Assembly: GCA_964562175.1 (NCBI GenBank)
Contig: CAZLRV010000008.1
Span: 1 to 64,000, forward strand
Direction of reading: 5' to 3'
DNA: 64,000 nt
Source of the DNA: CAZCJU01 sp964562175
Lineage (GTDB): Bacteria; Bacillota; Clostridia; Oscillospirales; CAG-272
Shown: positions 45,439-54,101 of the stretch, in pieces
How positions within the stretch are numbered: the first letter of the stretch is position 1
Layout of the letters: every line of letters starts with the position of its first letter
The notes under the pieces: generated by a model
Database searches by the model: none
The model's input: the letters and a program-made list of their open reading frames with translations, nothing else
What the model was told of the DNA's origin: nothing
Translations under genes and position numbers: made by a program

Positions 45439-45930
45439 ATGCAGGCACACGGAAAGGTACATAAATACGGAAACAACGTAGATACGGATGTAATAATTCC
45501 CGCAAGATATCTCAATACCTCGGAGCATAGCGCACTTGCAAGCCACTGCATGGAGGATATCGACTCGGGCTTTGCCGAGCGGGTAAAGGCAGGCGACATT
45601 ATGGTAGCCGGCTCAAATTTCGGCTGCGGCTCAAGCAGAGAGCACGCACCCATAGCGATAAAAGCGTCGGGAATATCGGTCGTTATAGCGGAATCATTTG
45701 CGAGAATATTCTACCGCAATGCGATAAATATCGGGCTTGCTATAATGGAATGCAAGCAGGCAAGCGAGAGAATAGAGGATGGGGACGAGGTGTTGGTCGA
45801 TTTCGATACGGGTATAATAAAGAACGTAACGAAAAACGAGAGCTATACCGCAAAACCGTTTCCCCCGTTTATTCAGAATATGATACAAAACGGCGGGCTT
45901 ATGAGGACATTGCTTGAGGAGATGAAATGA
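45439..45930 (+). CDS. leuD: 3-isopropylmalate dehydratase small subunit
   Basis: A 163-aa swivel-domain subunit. Motifs NNVDTDVIIPARYL and AGSNFGCGSSREHAP are conserved. ATG 45439 has GGAGG 6 nt upstream and begins 11 bp after leuC. It pairs with LeuC for isomerisation of isopropylmalate and probably citramalate. Confidence 0.95.
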   Translation: MQAHGKVHKYGNNVDTDVIIPARYLNTSEHSALASHCMEDIDSGFAERVKAGDIMVAGSNFGCGSSREHAPIAIKASGISVVIAESFARIFYRNAINIGLAIMECKQASERIEDGDEVLVDFDTGIIKNVTKNESYTAKPFPPFIQNMIQNGGLMRTLLEEMK

Positions 45931-45931
45931 T

Positions 45932-47011
45932 ATGAAAAAGAAAATAGCCGTATTGCCCGGTGACGGTATCGGCAGTGAAATAATTGCCGCAGGCGTAAAG
46001 TGCCTTGACAGAGTCGGCAAAAAATACGGTCATGAGTTCGAATATACTTATATCGATGTCGGCGGCTGTTGTATAGATAAGTACGGTGTGCCGATAAGAG
46101 ATGAGGACCTTGAAAAATGCAAGGAGTCCGACAGTGTGCTTCTCGGTGCGGTGGGCGGACCGAAATGGGACGAGCTTCCGCCTCATATAAGACCCGAAAA
46201 GGCGTTGTTTGCGCTCCGCTCCGGACTTGGGCTGTTTGCAAATCTGCGTCCGACAAAGCTGTTTTTGCCGCTTGCCGATTCTTCGCCGCTTAAAAAAGAG
46301 GTGATAGGCGGCGGAATAGATCTGCTTATCGTGCGTGAGCTGACGGGCGGTGTATATTTCGGCGAAAAAAAGACGGAGCTTGTAAACGGCGAGCTTGTCG
46401 CAGTCGATGTTATGCCGTATTCGGAGCATGAGATAGAGCGTATAGGCAGAGTGGCGTTTGAGGTCGCAATGAAAAGAGGCGGCAGACTCGCCTCGGTCGA
46501 TAAGGCAAATGTGCTTGATACCTCACGGCTTTGGCGAAAAATAATGCATAAGCTGTCGGAAGAATATCCGAGCGTTGAATACCAAGATGTGCTTGTCGAT
46601 AATATGGCAATGCAGCTCATAAAGGCACCGACTCGGTTTGACGTTATAGTGACGGAAAATATGTTCGGCGATATACTTTCCGACGAGGCATCCATGCTTG
46701 CCGGCTCGATAGGTATGATGCCCTCCGCATCGCTTTCAAATTCGAGTCTCGGAATGTATGAGCCGATACACGGCTCCGCTCCCGATATAGCCGGCTTGGA
46801 TATAGCCGACCCGATAGGCACGATACTTTCCGTCGGAATGATGCTGAAGTATTCTTTTGATATGACAGAGGAAGCCGACGAGGTGGAGCGTGCGGTGGAG
46901 AGTGCGATAAACGACGGCTACAGAACAGCCGATATAATGCAGAGCGGGATGACAAAATGCTCGTGCAGTCAAATGGGAGATATAATAGCAAATAATATAT
47001 TGAAGATCTGA
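45932..47011 (+). CDS. leuB: 3-isopropylmalate dehydrogenase
   Basis: A 359-aa NAD-dependent oxidative decarboxylase. LPGDGIGSEI at the N-terminus, LLGAVGGPKWD, RELTGGVYFG (substrate loop), DMLAMQL-type region DNMAMQLIK and MFGDILSDEASMLAGSIGM with PIHGSAPDIAG are all present. It starts 1 nt after leuD with GAGGAGA upstream. In this operon it may also oxidise the methylmalate intermediate for isoleucine. Confidence 0.95.
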   Translation: MKKKIAVLPGDGIGSEIIAAGVKCLDRVGKKYGHEFEYTYIDVGGCCIDKYGVPIRDEDLEKCKESDSVLLGAVGGPKWDELPPHIRPEKALFALRSGLGLFANLRPTKLFLPLADSSPLKKEVIGGGIDLLIVRELTGGVYFGEKKTELVNGELVAVDVMPYSEHEIERIGRVAFEVAMKRGGRLASVDKANVLDTSRLWRKIMHKLSEEYPSVEYQDVLVDNMAMQLIKAPTRFDVIVTENMFGDILSDEASMLAGSIGMMPSASLSNSSLGMYEPIHGSAPDIAGLDIADPIGTILSVGMMLKYSFDMTEEADEVERAVESAINDGYRTADIMQSGMTKCSCSQMGDIIANNILKI

Positions 47012-47020
47012 TATACATAA

Positions 47021-47059
47021 AGCGTATTGCCGATAAGCACTCGGCGATACGCTTTTTTT
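47021..47059 (+). terminator. Intrinsic terminator of the leu operon
   Basis: A 13-bp stem with one G-T wobble (47021-47033, 47041-47053), 7-nt loop and TTTTTTT. It lies between convergent genes and could also slow transcription from the minus side, where the T-run is poor. Confidence 0.9.
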
Positions 47060-47062
47060 GGG

Positions 47063-48199
47063 TTATATTCTTTTTATCGCCGATATGAGCGATAAAGCAT
47101 CGCTTTCGGTGTTAAACGCTCCGAACGACGCTCTTACCGCTCCGCTCTCGTACGTTCCGAGCCGCTTATGCGCAAGAGGTGCGCAGTGGAAGCCGGAGCG
47201 CACGCAGATACCGAGCGATGCCAAATACTCGGCAACATACTCGCAATCCTTGCCGTGTACATTGAAAAGCACGCACGGAGAGTGGGAGCTGCCGTACACG
47301 GTGACCTTTTTTGTTTGCCTAAGCCCCTCGGTGAGTATTTGCGAAAGCGCACATTCTTTTACCCTCAGCTTCTCCGTACCTACGCTTGAAACGAATTTTA
47401 TTCCCTCACTCAGCGATACTATCGCAGGTACGCTCAGCGTGCCTGCCTCAAGCCGTTCGGGAAGCAGGCTCGGCATAGACATCTGCTTTGAGTCGATACC
47501 GTTGCCGCCGGAAAAGACGGCTTGAAGCTCGCCTACATTACACCTCTCGGAAAAGCATATTGCCCCAGCTCCCTGTATTCCGTAAAGCGATTTGTGTGAC
47601 GGTATGCAAAGGGCGTATATTCCGTCACGCTTCATATCTATATCGTATACTCCGGCACTCTGCGCCGCATCAACGATGAATTTGAGTCTGTAGCTCTCGC
47701 AAAGCCTGCCGATACGCTCAATAGGCAAGAGCAGAGGGCAAATGTTTGAGCAATGCGTCATGACCACAGCCCTCGTTCTGCCGCATACGGCGTTTTTTAT
47801 CTGTTGTATAATATTGTCCTCGGGAGAGAAGGCGTCGATATATGTTACACGTATACGTCCCCTCGCCTCAAGCTCCGAGAGCGGTCTTAATACCGAATTA
47901 TGCTCGGCATTTGAGGTTATAACATGGTCACCGTCCCTCAAAACCGAGGATAGGACGATATTTAAAGCGTAGGTCGTGTTGAGCGTAAAGACAATGTTTT
48001 CGGGCTTGCCGACGTTGAAAAAACGGTCGAGCCGCTCTCGGCACTCGTATACACGCCTTGACGATTCACTTGACAGCGCATGAGAGGCTCGCCCGGGATT
48101 GCCGCAATACCGCTTTATACAAGACCTTACCTCATTGACGACGGATGCGGGCTTTGGAAACGTCGTGGCGGCGTTGTCGAGATATATTATATTATTCAT
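47063..48199 (-). CDS. Class V aminotransferase (EGID cysteine-desulfurase-like)
   Basis: A 378-aa PLP enzyme. N-terminal YLDNAATTFPKP, VMTHCSNICP, VDAAQSAG and the PLP lysine in PSHKSLYGIQG are intact. Residues near 335 (GICVRSGFHCAPL) include the Cys of the desulfurase loop. It belongs to the EGID subgroup found beside DUF3343 genes. A role in sulfur or selenium mobilisation is inferred from that pairing. It overlaps the DUF3343 gene by 8 nt. Confidence 0.87.
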   Translation of the reverse strand: MNNIIYLDNAATTFPKPASVVNEVRSCIKRYCGNPGRASHALSSESSRRVYECRERLDRFFNVGKPENIVFTLNTTYALNIVLSSVLRDGDHVITSNAEHNSVLRPLSELEARGRIRVTYIDAFSPEDNIIQQIKNAVCGRTRAVVMTHCSNICPLLLPIERIGRLCESYRLKFIVDAAQSAGVYDIDMKRDGIYALCIPSHKSLYGIQGAGAICFSERCNVGELQAVFSGGNGIDSKQMSMPSLLPERLEAGTLSVPAIVSLSEGIKFVSSVGTEKLRVKECALSQILTEGLRQTKKVTVYGSSHSPCVLFNVHGKDCEYVAEYLASLGICVRSGFHCAPLAHKRLGTYESGAVRASFGAFNTESDALSLISAIKRI

Positions 48200-48419
48200 T
48201 CAATACTTCCGTATATCTCACACCGCCCGATAGCAGAGCTCTTACGGCGTTTTCTCTGTCTGCCCGAAAAACGGATATTCCGTAGGAACAGCCGTGCCTC
48301 GTTTCGCTCGGTCGTATTCTTACCACTCGGTGTTTTATTCCTTTTTCGGACAGGAGCCTTGCACCCTTAAGAGCATACGTTTGTGATGACGTGGCTAATG
48401 TCACCCGTCCCGTTTCCAT
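48192..48419 (-). CDS. DUF3343 putative sulfur/selenium carrier-like protein
   Basis: A 75-aa protein with the layout of DUF3343: an N-terminal strand and helix (VTLATSSQTYALKGARLLSEKG), a basic middle and the conserved Cys in RHGCSYGISV. AAAGGAGG gives a strong ribosome site. It is encoded directly upstream of, and overlapping, the EGID desulfurase-like gene, suggesting it accepts or presents a chalcogen. Confidence 0.8.
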   Translation of the reverse strand: METGRVTLATSSQTYALKGARLLSEKGIKHRVVRIRPSETRHGCSYGISVFRADRENAVRALLSGGVRYTEVLNE

Positions 48420-48446
48420 AACTGTTTCCTCCTTTTATTCGGTTTT

Positions 48447-48466
48447 TTGCGGATATGTATCCGCAA
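48447..48466. repeat. Inverted repeat between yqfD and DUF3343
   Basis: TTGCGGAT/ATCCGCAA, perfect 8-bp arms with a 4-nt loop. On the minus strand it is followed by A rather than T residues, so it is not a standard terminator for yqfD. Confidence 0.45.
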
Positions 48467-48500
48467 TATCATTTTATGCACACCTGCCGTGTTTTGATAT

Positions 48501-49646
48501 TTATCCCATCGGCACACGTCGCGCTATATCGCGTATCAAGCTTATATTACATACGATACGGCAACCGTCCTCCGTGCATTCCAAGGTAAGCTCACGGCCG
48601 ACAAGCTCACCGTCACGCAGTGCCTCGTGAAGCTGCTTTTCGTATTCAAGTGTAGCCTCGTGAAGAGCTTGCTGCTTTGAATACTCCTTTTTTTCGTATC
48701 TGTATTCACGTCCGCACGTTTCAATAAGCTTTATCGGCAAGCGTATTTTGCCGAAGAGCATAATATTTTCGACGGAGGAGGTCATATCGTATTCACCGCA
48801 CTCATCGAGTGCGCTTATGGTCTTTGTCCTCCCCAAAAGCGAGAGTGCGAGGGAGCGTGTGGTCTTGCCCGTGTAAAGCTTTTCCTCACGCTCATACGGG
48901 AAAAAGACCTCTATTCTTCGCTCAACCTCGGCGTATACACGTCCGCTTGCACATACCGTGCGTATTCCCGACTTGCTCTCGTACAAGCCCGATATCAAAA
49001 GCTCGCCTCGTCGCACCACGTCCCCCGCCTTGCATATCGGCGTGCCGCATTGCGTTATTCTGTTGATTATCCGACCGTCCTCGTCTGCGACTATATTCGA
49101 CACCTCCTCCTCGGCGGTATCGTCCTCAATGCTCACACGTCTGCCGTATTCCGCAATGACGGCAGAACCGTCAAGATTTAATGATATATACGATAGCTCC
49201 GTGCATTTGATAAGCATATTGGCCTCGATGGAGCTTATATCCAGACTCGGTATATACGCCCCGCACCGCAAGCCGGAGTCGGCAAGAGCGGACAGAATAT
49301 ATTCGCTCGGTATATCCTCATCGCCTAACGTGACTATATCCCAAACGAAAAACGATGAAATATACAGCGTCAAAAGACAAGCGATAGAGCCCAAGACAAG
49401 TGCGGAGCGGTCAAGGTGAGAGCGTAAAAAGGGCAAAAGTCCGCAATGACGAAGGACGGACGGCTCACCCTGCGGAAACGCTCGCTTGTAATCGCCGCTT
49501 GAGAGCTTGACATATATTCCCCCCTCGCTTTTGCCCGAAACGTAAAAGGCGGCGTGTACGTTCAACAGACGGGCAAGACGGGCGGTCTTTTCTTCGTTTG
49601 TCAAATATATCTCCACAGCGGATAAATAGTACGGTATTTGCTTCAT
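48501..49646 (-). CDS. yqfD: Sporulation protein YqfD
   Basis: A 381-aa membrane protein of the YqfD family. A soluble N-terminal part is followed by one transmembrane segment (about 80-100: LVLGSIACLLTLYISSFFVW) and a long extracytoplasmic region with the FtsQ/POTRA-like start (ISSIEANMLIKCTELSYISLNLDGS). YqfD acts with YqfC during engulfment-stage spore formation. The gene overlaps yqfC by 4 nt. Confidence 0.9.
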   Translation of the reverse strand: MKQIPYYLSAVEIYLTNEEKTARLARLLNVHAAFYVSGKSEGGIYVKLSSGDYKRAFPQGEPSVLRHCGLLPFLRSHLDRSALVLGSIACLLTLYISSFFVWDIVTLGDEDIPSEYILSALADSGLRCGAYIPSLDISSIEANMLIKCTELSYISLNLDGSAVIAEYGRRVSIEDDTAEEEVSNIVADEDGRIINRITQCGTPICKAGDVVRRGELLISGLYESKSGIRTVCASGRVYAEVERRIEVFFPYEREEKLYTGKTTRSLALSLLGRTKTISALDECGEYDMTSSVENIMLFGKIRLPIKLIETCGREYRYEKKEYSKQQALHEATLEYEKQLHEALRDGELVGRELTLECTEDGCRIVCNISLIRDIARRVPMG

Positions 49647-49933
49647 TTTGCGACATCACCGCCTGCCGAAAGCTCTTTTTCATCCTCAAATTCAAGTCGG
49701 ACGATACAGCCGCATACGGCACATCTGCCCTGCGTAAGACAGGCGAGAGATAGGGAGGTGCCGTATATCGAAAATATCTTGCCGCCTTGAAATATGCCGA
49801 ATGCCATATGCGAATCCGAATACAGAACAAGCTCGCATTTTCCTTCGATTATGCATTCACGTTGACCGACGAGCAAAAACGACGGTGTACTTGTCGGCTT
49901 GTGCGCTGCCGAGTCGGAAATTCTTTTTTTCAT
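49643..49933 (-). CDS. yqfC: Sporulation protein YqfC (YabP/YqfC family)
   Basis: A 96-aa beta-rich protein of the YabP/YqfC family with the conserved VGQRECIIEGKCELVLYSDS and IFSIYGTSLSLACL segments. ATG 49933 with AGGTGAAC upstream is preferred to a longer reading. Co-transcribed with yqfD; sigma-E-type expression is expected from the family, but no clear sigma-E boxes were identified. Confidence 0.85.
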   Translation of the reverse strand: MKKRISDSAAHKPTSTPSFLLVGQRECIIEGKCELVLYSDSHMAFGIFQGGKIFSIYGTSLSLACLTQGRCAVCGCIVRLEFEDEKELSAGGDVAK

Positions 49934-50010
49934 AACAAAAGCGTTCACCTTAAAATATTTCTTGCATTCTAATAATATTATTTTAGCAGCGAACATATGA
50001 CGGGGGAAAA

Positions 50011-50934
50011 ATGAAAAAGTCGAAAACGGTATTGCTTATCGTACCGTATATAATATCGGCGGCGTTTCTCATATTTATGAGAGATAAGGCATACAGCGGA
50101 GCATACAGAGGCGTGAGCCTATGTCTGTGGGGCGTTATACCGTCCGTGCTTCCGTTTGCGGTTTTGACAAAATATTTTTATTACTCGGCCGATGCCGAAA
50201 GAGTCGCGTGCCTTATCGGAAAAAGGCTTTGCCGAATGCTCGGTGCTACGCAGAATGCGGCGGTGATAATATTGCTCGGCTGTATAAGCGGCTATCCGAC
50301 CTCTGCGGCATTATGCGCCCGAATGTATGAGGAGGGAAAAATAACAGCCTCGGAAGCGTGCAGACTTGCTTCGTTTACAAATAACGCAACGCCGGCATTC
50401 GTAATAAGCTTTGTCGGCGTCGGTGCGTTCGGAAGCATCAAAATAGGCGTGGCAATGTATATTTGCCTGATGCTCTCCTCACTGATATACGGGGCTGTGA
50501 TATCGCCGCATACGGCTGTGGGAGATACGGTCTGCTTTTGCCGCAAAACGAGCCGAGCCGATGCTTTTACGAAAGCGGTCACATCGTCCATGCCGTCGAT
50601 ACTGAATGCGTGCGGATATGTTATCGTGTTCTCGGTGGTAGGCTCGGCACTTGAATGCTTTGTGAAAAACGGATATCTGCGGTGTATAATGCTTCTTTTG
50701 CTGGAGCTGAGTGTCGGAGTGTCGTGCATATGTGAATATGTAACGTATACGCCCGCCTGCTTTGCACTCGTTACCTCGCTCGTTTCGCTTTCGGGGCTGT
50801 GCGCAATGGTACAGGTAAGCTCTCAGCTTGCCGCCTGCGGACTCGGTGCGGGAGAATACGTAAAGGGTAAGGCGGTGCAGTTTTTTATTACATTTGTGCT
50901 GTCTTTTCTTGTTTTTTCGATTTTTTTCGCTTAG
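50011..50934 (+). CDS. YlbJ-like sporulation integral membrane protein
   Basis: A 307-aa membrane protein with about eight helices and nucleoside-recognition (Gate) domain motifs: CLWGVIPSVLPFAVLTKY, LGCISGYPTSA and ASFTNNATPAFVISFVG, as in YlbJ/SpoVMA-like proteins. It is divergent from yqfC with a 77-bp gap that contains the palindrome AATAATATTATT (49971-49982), so the sporulation genes probably share a control region. The transported ligand is unknown. Confidence 0.82.
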   Translation: MKKSKTVLLIVPYIISAAFLIFMRDKAYSGAYRGVSLCLWGVIPSVLPFAVLTKYFYYSADAERVACLIGKRLCRMLGATQNAAVIILLGCISGYPTSAALCARMYEEGKITASEACRLASFTNNATPAFVISFVGVGAFGSIKIGVAMYICLMLSSLIYGAVISPHTAVGDTVCFCRKTSRADAFTKAVTSSMPSILNACGYVIVFSVVGSALECFVKNGYLRCIMLLLLELSVGVSCICEYVTYTPACFALVTSLVSLSGLCAMVQVSSQLAACGLGAGEYVKGKAVQFFITFVLSFLVFSIFFA

Positions 50935-50938
50935 GGTA

Positions 50939-50967
50939 TGGACATTTTGCGTGTTTTGTTGTATAAT
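50939..50967 (+). promoter_or_regulatory. Promoter of the small Cys-rich protein
   Basis: TGGACA (50939-50944), 17-bp spacer, TATAAT (50962-50967), 29 bp upstream of the ATG. Confidence 0.65.
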
Positions 50968-50996
50968 CATACTTGAAAGGAACGGGGGATGAAAAA

Positions 50997-51194
50997 ATGG
51001 AAGCTGCGGAATACGAAAAAATGTGTGCCTATTGCGAATATGCGTGCCGCTTGTACGAGGGCGAGCATATGCTTTGCAAAAAAAGGGGCGTTGTCGCCGC
51101 TCAATACTCTTGTGCAAAATTTATTTACGACCCGATGAAGCGTACTGTCAGAAGGTCGAAGCTCTCGCACGATGAGCTTTTACACGACGAGTGA
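50997..51194 (+). CDS. Small Cys-rich (zinc-ribbon-like) protein
   Basis: A 65-aa protein with five Cys: CAYCEYAC, then LCKKRGVV and YSCAKFIYDP. The CxxC...C...C spacing suggests a small metal-binding knuckle. No named function. It has its own promoter and a GGGGGA ribosome site, and lies 114 bp before mazF in the same orientation, where an antitoxin gene would be expected. It does not resemble known MazE/EndoAI antitoxins. Confidence 0.65.
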   Translation: MEAAEYEKMCAYCEYACRLYEGEHMLCKKRGVVAAQYSCAKFIYDPMKRTVRRSKLSHDELLHDE

Positions 51195-51261
51195 GAAATG
51201 CGTTTTGAAATAATCGGTTAATTTTTCAAAGGCTGTGATTAAAAGTCCCGACGCACGGGAA

Positions 51262-51290
51262 AATATAAGTACGTAACCAAGACTTATATT
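51262..51290 (+). promoter_or_regulatory. Inverted repeat directly before mazF
   Basis: AATATAAGT (51262-51270) and ACTTATATT (51282-51290) are perfect 9-bp arms around an 11-nt centre, ending 18 bp before the mazF ATG. It is suitable as an operator or a ribosome-site-occluding structure. Confidence 0.5.
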
Positions 51291-51308
51291 CTTTTGCGGA
51301 GGGGATCC

Positions 51309-51653
51309 ATGCTGATAAAAAGAGGAGATATTTTTTACGCCGACCTGTCACCCGTCGTAGGCTCCGAGCAGGGCGGGCTGAGACCTGTACTTATCGTTCA
51401 AAATGACGTGGGGAACAAATACAGCCCGACCGTTATAGCGGCGGCGATAACGAGCAGAGTAAGCAAGGCAAAGCTGCCGACTCACATAGGCGTTTACGCC
51501 GAAAACTACGGGCTGGCAAAGGACTCGGTGATATTGCTTGAACAGGTGAGGACGATAGACAAAACACGCCTAAAGGAAAAAATGGGACATCTTGACGAGG
51601 AGGTAATGAGCAGGGTAAACGAGGCTATCTCGGTAAGCCTCGGACTTGAATGA
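51309..51653 (+). CDS. MazF/NdoA-family endoribonuclease toxin
   Basis: A 114-aa PemK/MazF-fold RNase. KRGDIFYADLSPVVGSEQGGLRPVLIVQND and PTVIAAAITSR are the conserved core with the catalytic Arg and Thr, and LEQVRTIDKTRL closes the fold. ATG 51309 has GGAGG upstream. No antitoxin gene with a RHH or AbrB N-terminus lies next to it, so it is an orphan in this window. Confidence 0.9.
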   Translation: MLIKRGDIFYADLSPVVGSEQGGLRPVLIVQNDVGNKYSPTVIAAAITSRVSKAKLPTHIGVYAENYGLAKDSVILLEQVRTIDKTRLKEKMGHLDEEVMSRVNEAISVSLGLE

Positions 51654-51700
51654 CAGCTCGCCTACCCACAGTGATTGACTCACCCGATAGTTCAAAGTAA

Positions 51701-51733
51701 TACAAAATGCGGCACGGGTATGAACCGTGCCGC
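51701..51733 (-). terminator. Terminator-like hairpin after the LRR gene
   Basis: Perfect 9-bp stem GCGGCACGG/CCGTGCCGC (51709-51717, 51725-51733) with a 7-nt loop. On the minus strand it is followed by ATTTTGTATT, a short T-run. Confidence 0.65.
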
Positions 51734-51758
51734 TGTTTGGTTGAAAAGTGTTTTTTGC

Positions 51759-53771
51759 CTAAAAGCCGTTATTTATCGCATCTGCGACCTTATTATATGA
51801 GAGGCTGACCTCGTAGCCCTCCTCCTCGGAACCGTCGGCAAATACGGCAACGGTTTTTGCCGTGAAGAGTGTATTCTTTGCCGAGTCGGGAATGTTGGTT
51901 ATGCAGAGGGTGAATACTGTCTTTTCCGTATTGTAGAATTTTGTGATATCCACTCTTTTCCACTCGCCCTCGGGCTTTTTAACGAGAACGTAGAAGGACT
52001 CGGGCGTTTGCGTTAAATTCTCAAGTGAGAAGCCGAAGCGAAGTCCCGCAGGTGATGTCTGCTTTATCTGACCGCCCAGAGGCTCCGGAGCGTTGATATA
52101 AGCTACCTTTATGGAATTAGTCGTTGCGTATTCCTCCGCATAAGAGTTCTTATAACAACGCACGACCAAATCGGAAGGACAGTCTTCGAACTCCGGCTCG
52201 TCGATAGATGTTACACTGCTCGGTATGGTTATGCTCTTCAAGCTTGTACAGCCGCCAAATGTATTATAATAAACATAATTGGATTCCGTGCGTGTGCCGA
52301 AGCCGATCACCGTTACACTGCTCGGTATAGTAATGCTTTCCAAGGCAGAACATGAAGAGAACGAGCGAGAGCCTATACCGTTTATTAAGCTGTCGGAGGG
52401 TATATTGACCGTTTTCAAAGCAGTACAAGTATCGAATGTGAGCGGATCTATTCTTGTAAGCAAGCTGCCGTGGGCAATGGTAACGGTTTCCAAAGCTGTG
52501 CAATTCACGAATGCGCCAGTCGAACCGAGGCTTCTGTAAGATCTCATTGCCGTTACACTGCTCGGTATGGTTATGCTTTTCAAAGCACGACACTCAAAGA
52601 ATGCACCGGCACCTATGATCTTCAGCATACCGTCGGAGGGCATGGTAACTGTTTTTAAACCATTACAAACAGCGAATACACCCAGTTCTATATTGGTTAC
52701 GCTTCTCGGTATCTCAATGCTTGACAGCGATTTACAACCACTGAATGCATATTCTCCTATACTTGTAAGAGTGTCTGGCAGATCGACCTCTCCCAGATTA
52801 TTGCAAATGTAAAATGCGTTTTTGCCTATACTGCGCACACCGCTCGGTATATAGACACTTTTCAAGTTGCGAATCTTATAGAACGCATTATCGAAAATGA
52901 CCCTCGTATCCTCGTGGATAGCGAAATCGAAAAAGTTGTCGTCTTCGTCGTCTTCGTTTCCATCAAGCATTGTTTTGTCAATACCCATCAGAACAAGATA
53001 CGGGTTATCTGTATTCCCCAAATAGTAACCGTCCAAGGTTTCATTGTATATCAAGCTATTGCATCCGCTGAATGCATCATTGCCTATAATGCTTATACTG
53101 TTCGGTATTGAAATATCCTCTAAGCTTCTGCAGTCGGAGAAGGCACCTTCAAGAATAATTACGGTAGTATCGTGAATGTTGAATGAGGTCATATCCTTGG
53201 TAACGGTGTTCATTAAAACATGATACGGAGAGACTGTGCTTCCCAAATAATTTCCGTTTTCGTATACGTTATATTTTAGGCTTGAGCAACCGTAGAATGC
53301 CTGAGAGCCTATAATTGCCACACTGCTCGGCACGGTCACGTTTTCCAGAACACTGCAGTCGTAGAAAGCCTGCAAGCCTATGCTCGTCACACTATCTGCC
53401 ATGCTTACGCTCTTCAAGCCCGGGCAACAGCTGAATGCGTGATCGCCTATGCTCGTTACCCCGTTTTCGACAACAACGGCTTTAATACCGCTGTCAAAGC
53501 AAAAAGGCGATATGAAATCGGAATCGACTTCAAAAGTGTAATAATCGTACATTCCGCCGGTACCCGATATGGTAAGCGTGCCGTCGTCCGCGAGCGTATA
53601 CGTTACATCGGGACCGCATTTACCGCTTTTGGGAAGCGTTGCGGCTTGATATGCTTTAATGCCGTCATACGTTATCGGCTCATCCGTGCCTGCCGTAACA
53701 GCCGATGTGTTGAACAGTACCGAGGAGATGATAAAGGTCAGTGCCAAAAATGACGAAATGATTTTTTTCAT
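51759..53771 (-). CDS. Secreted BspA-like leucine-rich repeat protein
   Basis: A 670-aa exported protein. Signal peptide about 1-27; a short N-terminal beta region (GPDVTYTLADDGTLTISGTG); then roughly ten LRR_5 (BspA-type) units of the form SIGxxAFxxCxxLxxVxIPxSVTSIG from about 95 to 560, some enlarged by loops (NYLGNTDNPYLVLMG); and a C-terminal domain (about 570-670) seen in other Ruminococcus-like exported proteins. No sortase motif or transmembrane tail. Such proteins often mediate adhesion. GGAG precedes the ATG, and the roughly 130-nt leader carries a 13-mer shared with the gene at 59709. Confidence 0.85.
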   Translation of the reverse strand: MKKIISSFLALTFIISSVLFNTSAVTAGTDEPITYDGIKAYQAATLPKSGKCGPDVTYTLADDGTLTISGTGGMYDYYTFEVDSDFISPFCFDSGIKAVVVENGVTSIGDHAFSCCPGLKSVSMADSVTSIGLQAFYDCSVLENVTVPSSVAIIGSQAFYGCSSLKYNVYENGNYLGSTVSPYHVLMNTVTKDMTSFNIHDTTVIILEGAFSDCRSLEDISIPNSISIIGNDAFSGCNSLIYNETLDGYYLGNTDNPYLVLMGIDKTMLDGNEDDEDDNFFDFAIHEDTRVIFDNAFYKIRNLKSVYIPSGVRSIGKNAFYICNNLGEVDLPDTLTSIGEYAFSGCKSLSSIEIPRSVTNIELGVFAVCNGLKTVTMPSDGMLKIIGAGAFFECRALKSITIPSSVTAMRSYRSLGSTGAFVNCTALETVTIAHGSLLTRIDPLTFDTCTALKTVNIPSDSLINGIGSRSFSSCSALESITIPSSVTVIGFGTRTESNYVYYNTFGGCTSLKSITIPSSVTSIDEPEFEDCPSDLVVRCYKNSYAEEYATTNSIKVAYINAPEPLGGQIKQTSPAGLRFGFSLENLTQTPESFYVLVKKPEGEWKRVDITKFYNTEKTVFTLCITNIPDSAKNTLFTAKTVAVFADGSEEEGYEVSLSYNKVADAINNGF

Positions 53772-53806
53772 TGCTTGCTCCTTTTTTGATATTTTGTTAT
53801 GATGAT

Positions 53807-53830
53807 TGCCGAGGCAATATCGTATATTGC
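53807..53830 (-). promoter_or_regulatory. Leader element with alternative hairpins, LRR gene
   Basis: The 13-mer TGCCGAGGCAATA (53807-53819, plus-strand reading) recurs in the leader of the C39-like gene. GCAATAT/ATATTGC (53814-53820, 53824-53830) can pair, and ATTGC/GCAAT (53805-53809 region with 53814-53818) can pair instead; the two hairpins share the GCAAT segment and exclude each other. Confidence 0.45.
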
Positions 53831-53909
53831 TTCTGCGGTCCGACTTGCTTTTTCACAGCGGTAACGCAGAGTATACAACGTAATTTACATTAAGTATACA
53901 ATACAATTG

Positions 53910-53938
53910 ATGATAACATAATATCGAAAAAAAGTCAA
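53910..53938 (-). promoter_or_regulatory. LRR gene promoter
   Basis: On the minus strand TTGACT (53933-53938), 17-bp spacer, TATCAT (53910-53915). It implies a leader of about 130 nt. Confidence 0.6.
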
Positions 53939-54101
53939 TAGGTGCAAATATTTTTTTCGTTTTGTTAAAAGAAAAATCAAAAAAGTACGATGAGGGAATT
54001 GAAATGCACCCCAAAGGTGTCTGACCCTTGGGGTGCGTATCGGAAACGATCGGAGCTTGCGATATTTGTGTACGCCGAACCGCCCTCGTGCGGAGGCGGT
54101 C

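Larger units (their letters stand above)
53772..54101. other. 330-bp region upstream of the LRR gene
   Basis: No gene is visible. It holds the LRR promoter and structured leader (right-to-left) and an inverted repeat GCACCCCAA/TTGGGGTGC (54006-54014, 54028-54036) which, read on the minus strand, may weakly terminate the P-type ATPase transcript. Confidence 0.6.

Noticed and set aside
54006..54036. Inverted repeat GCACCCCAA/TTGGGGTGC as a transposon end
   Set aside because: No transposase, no target duplication and no second copy in the window; a weak terminator is the simpler reading.
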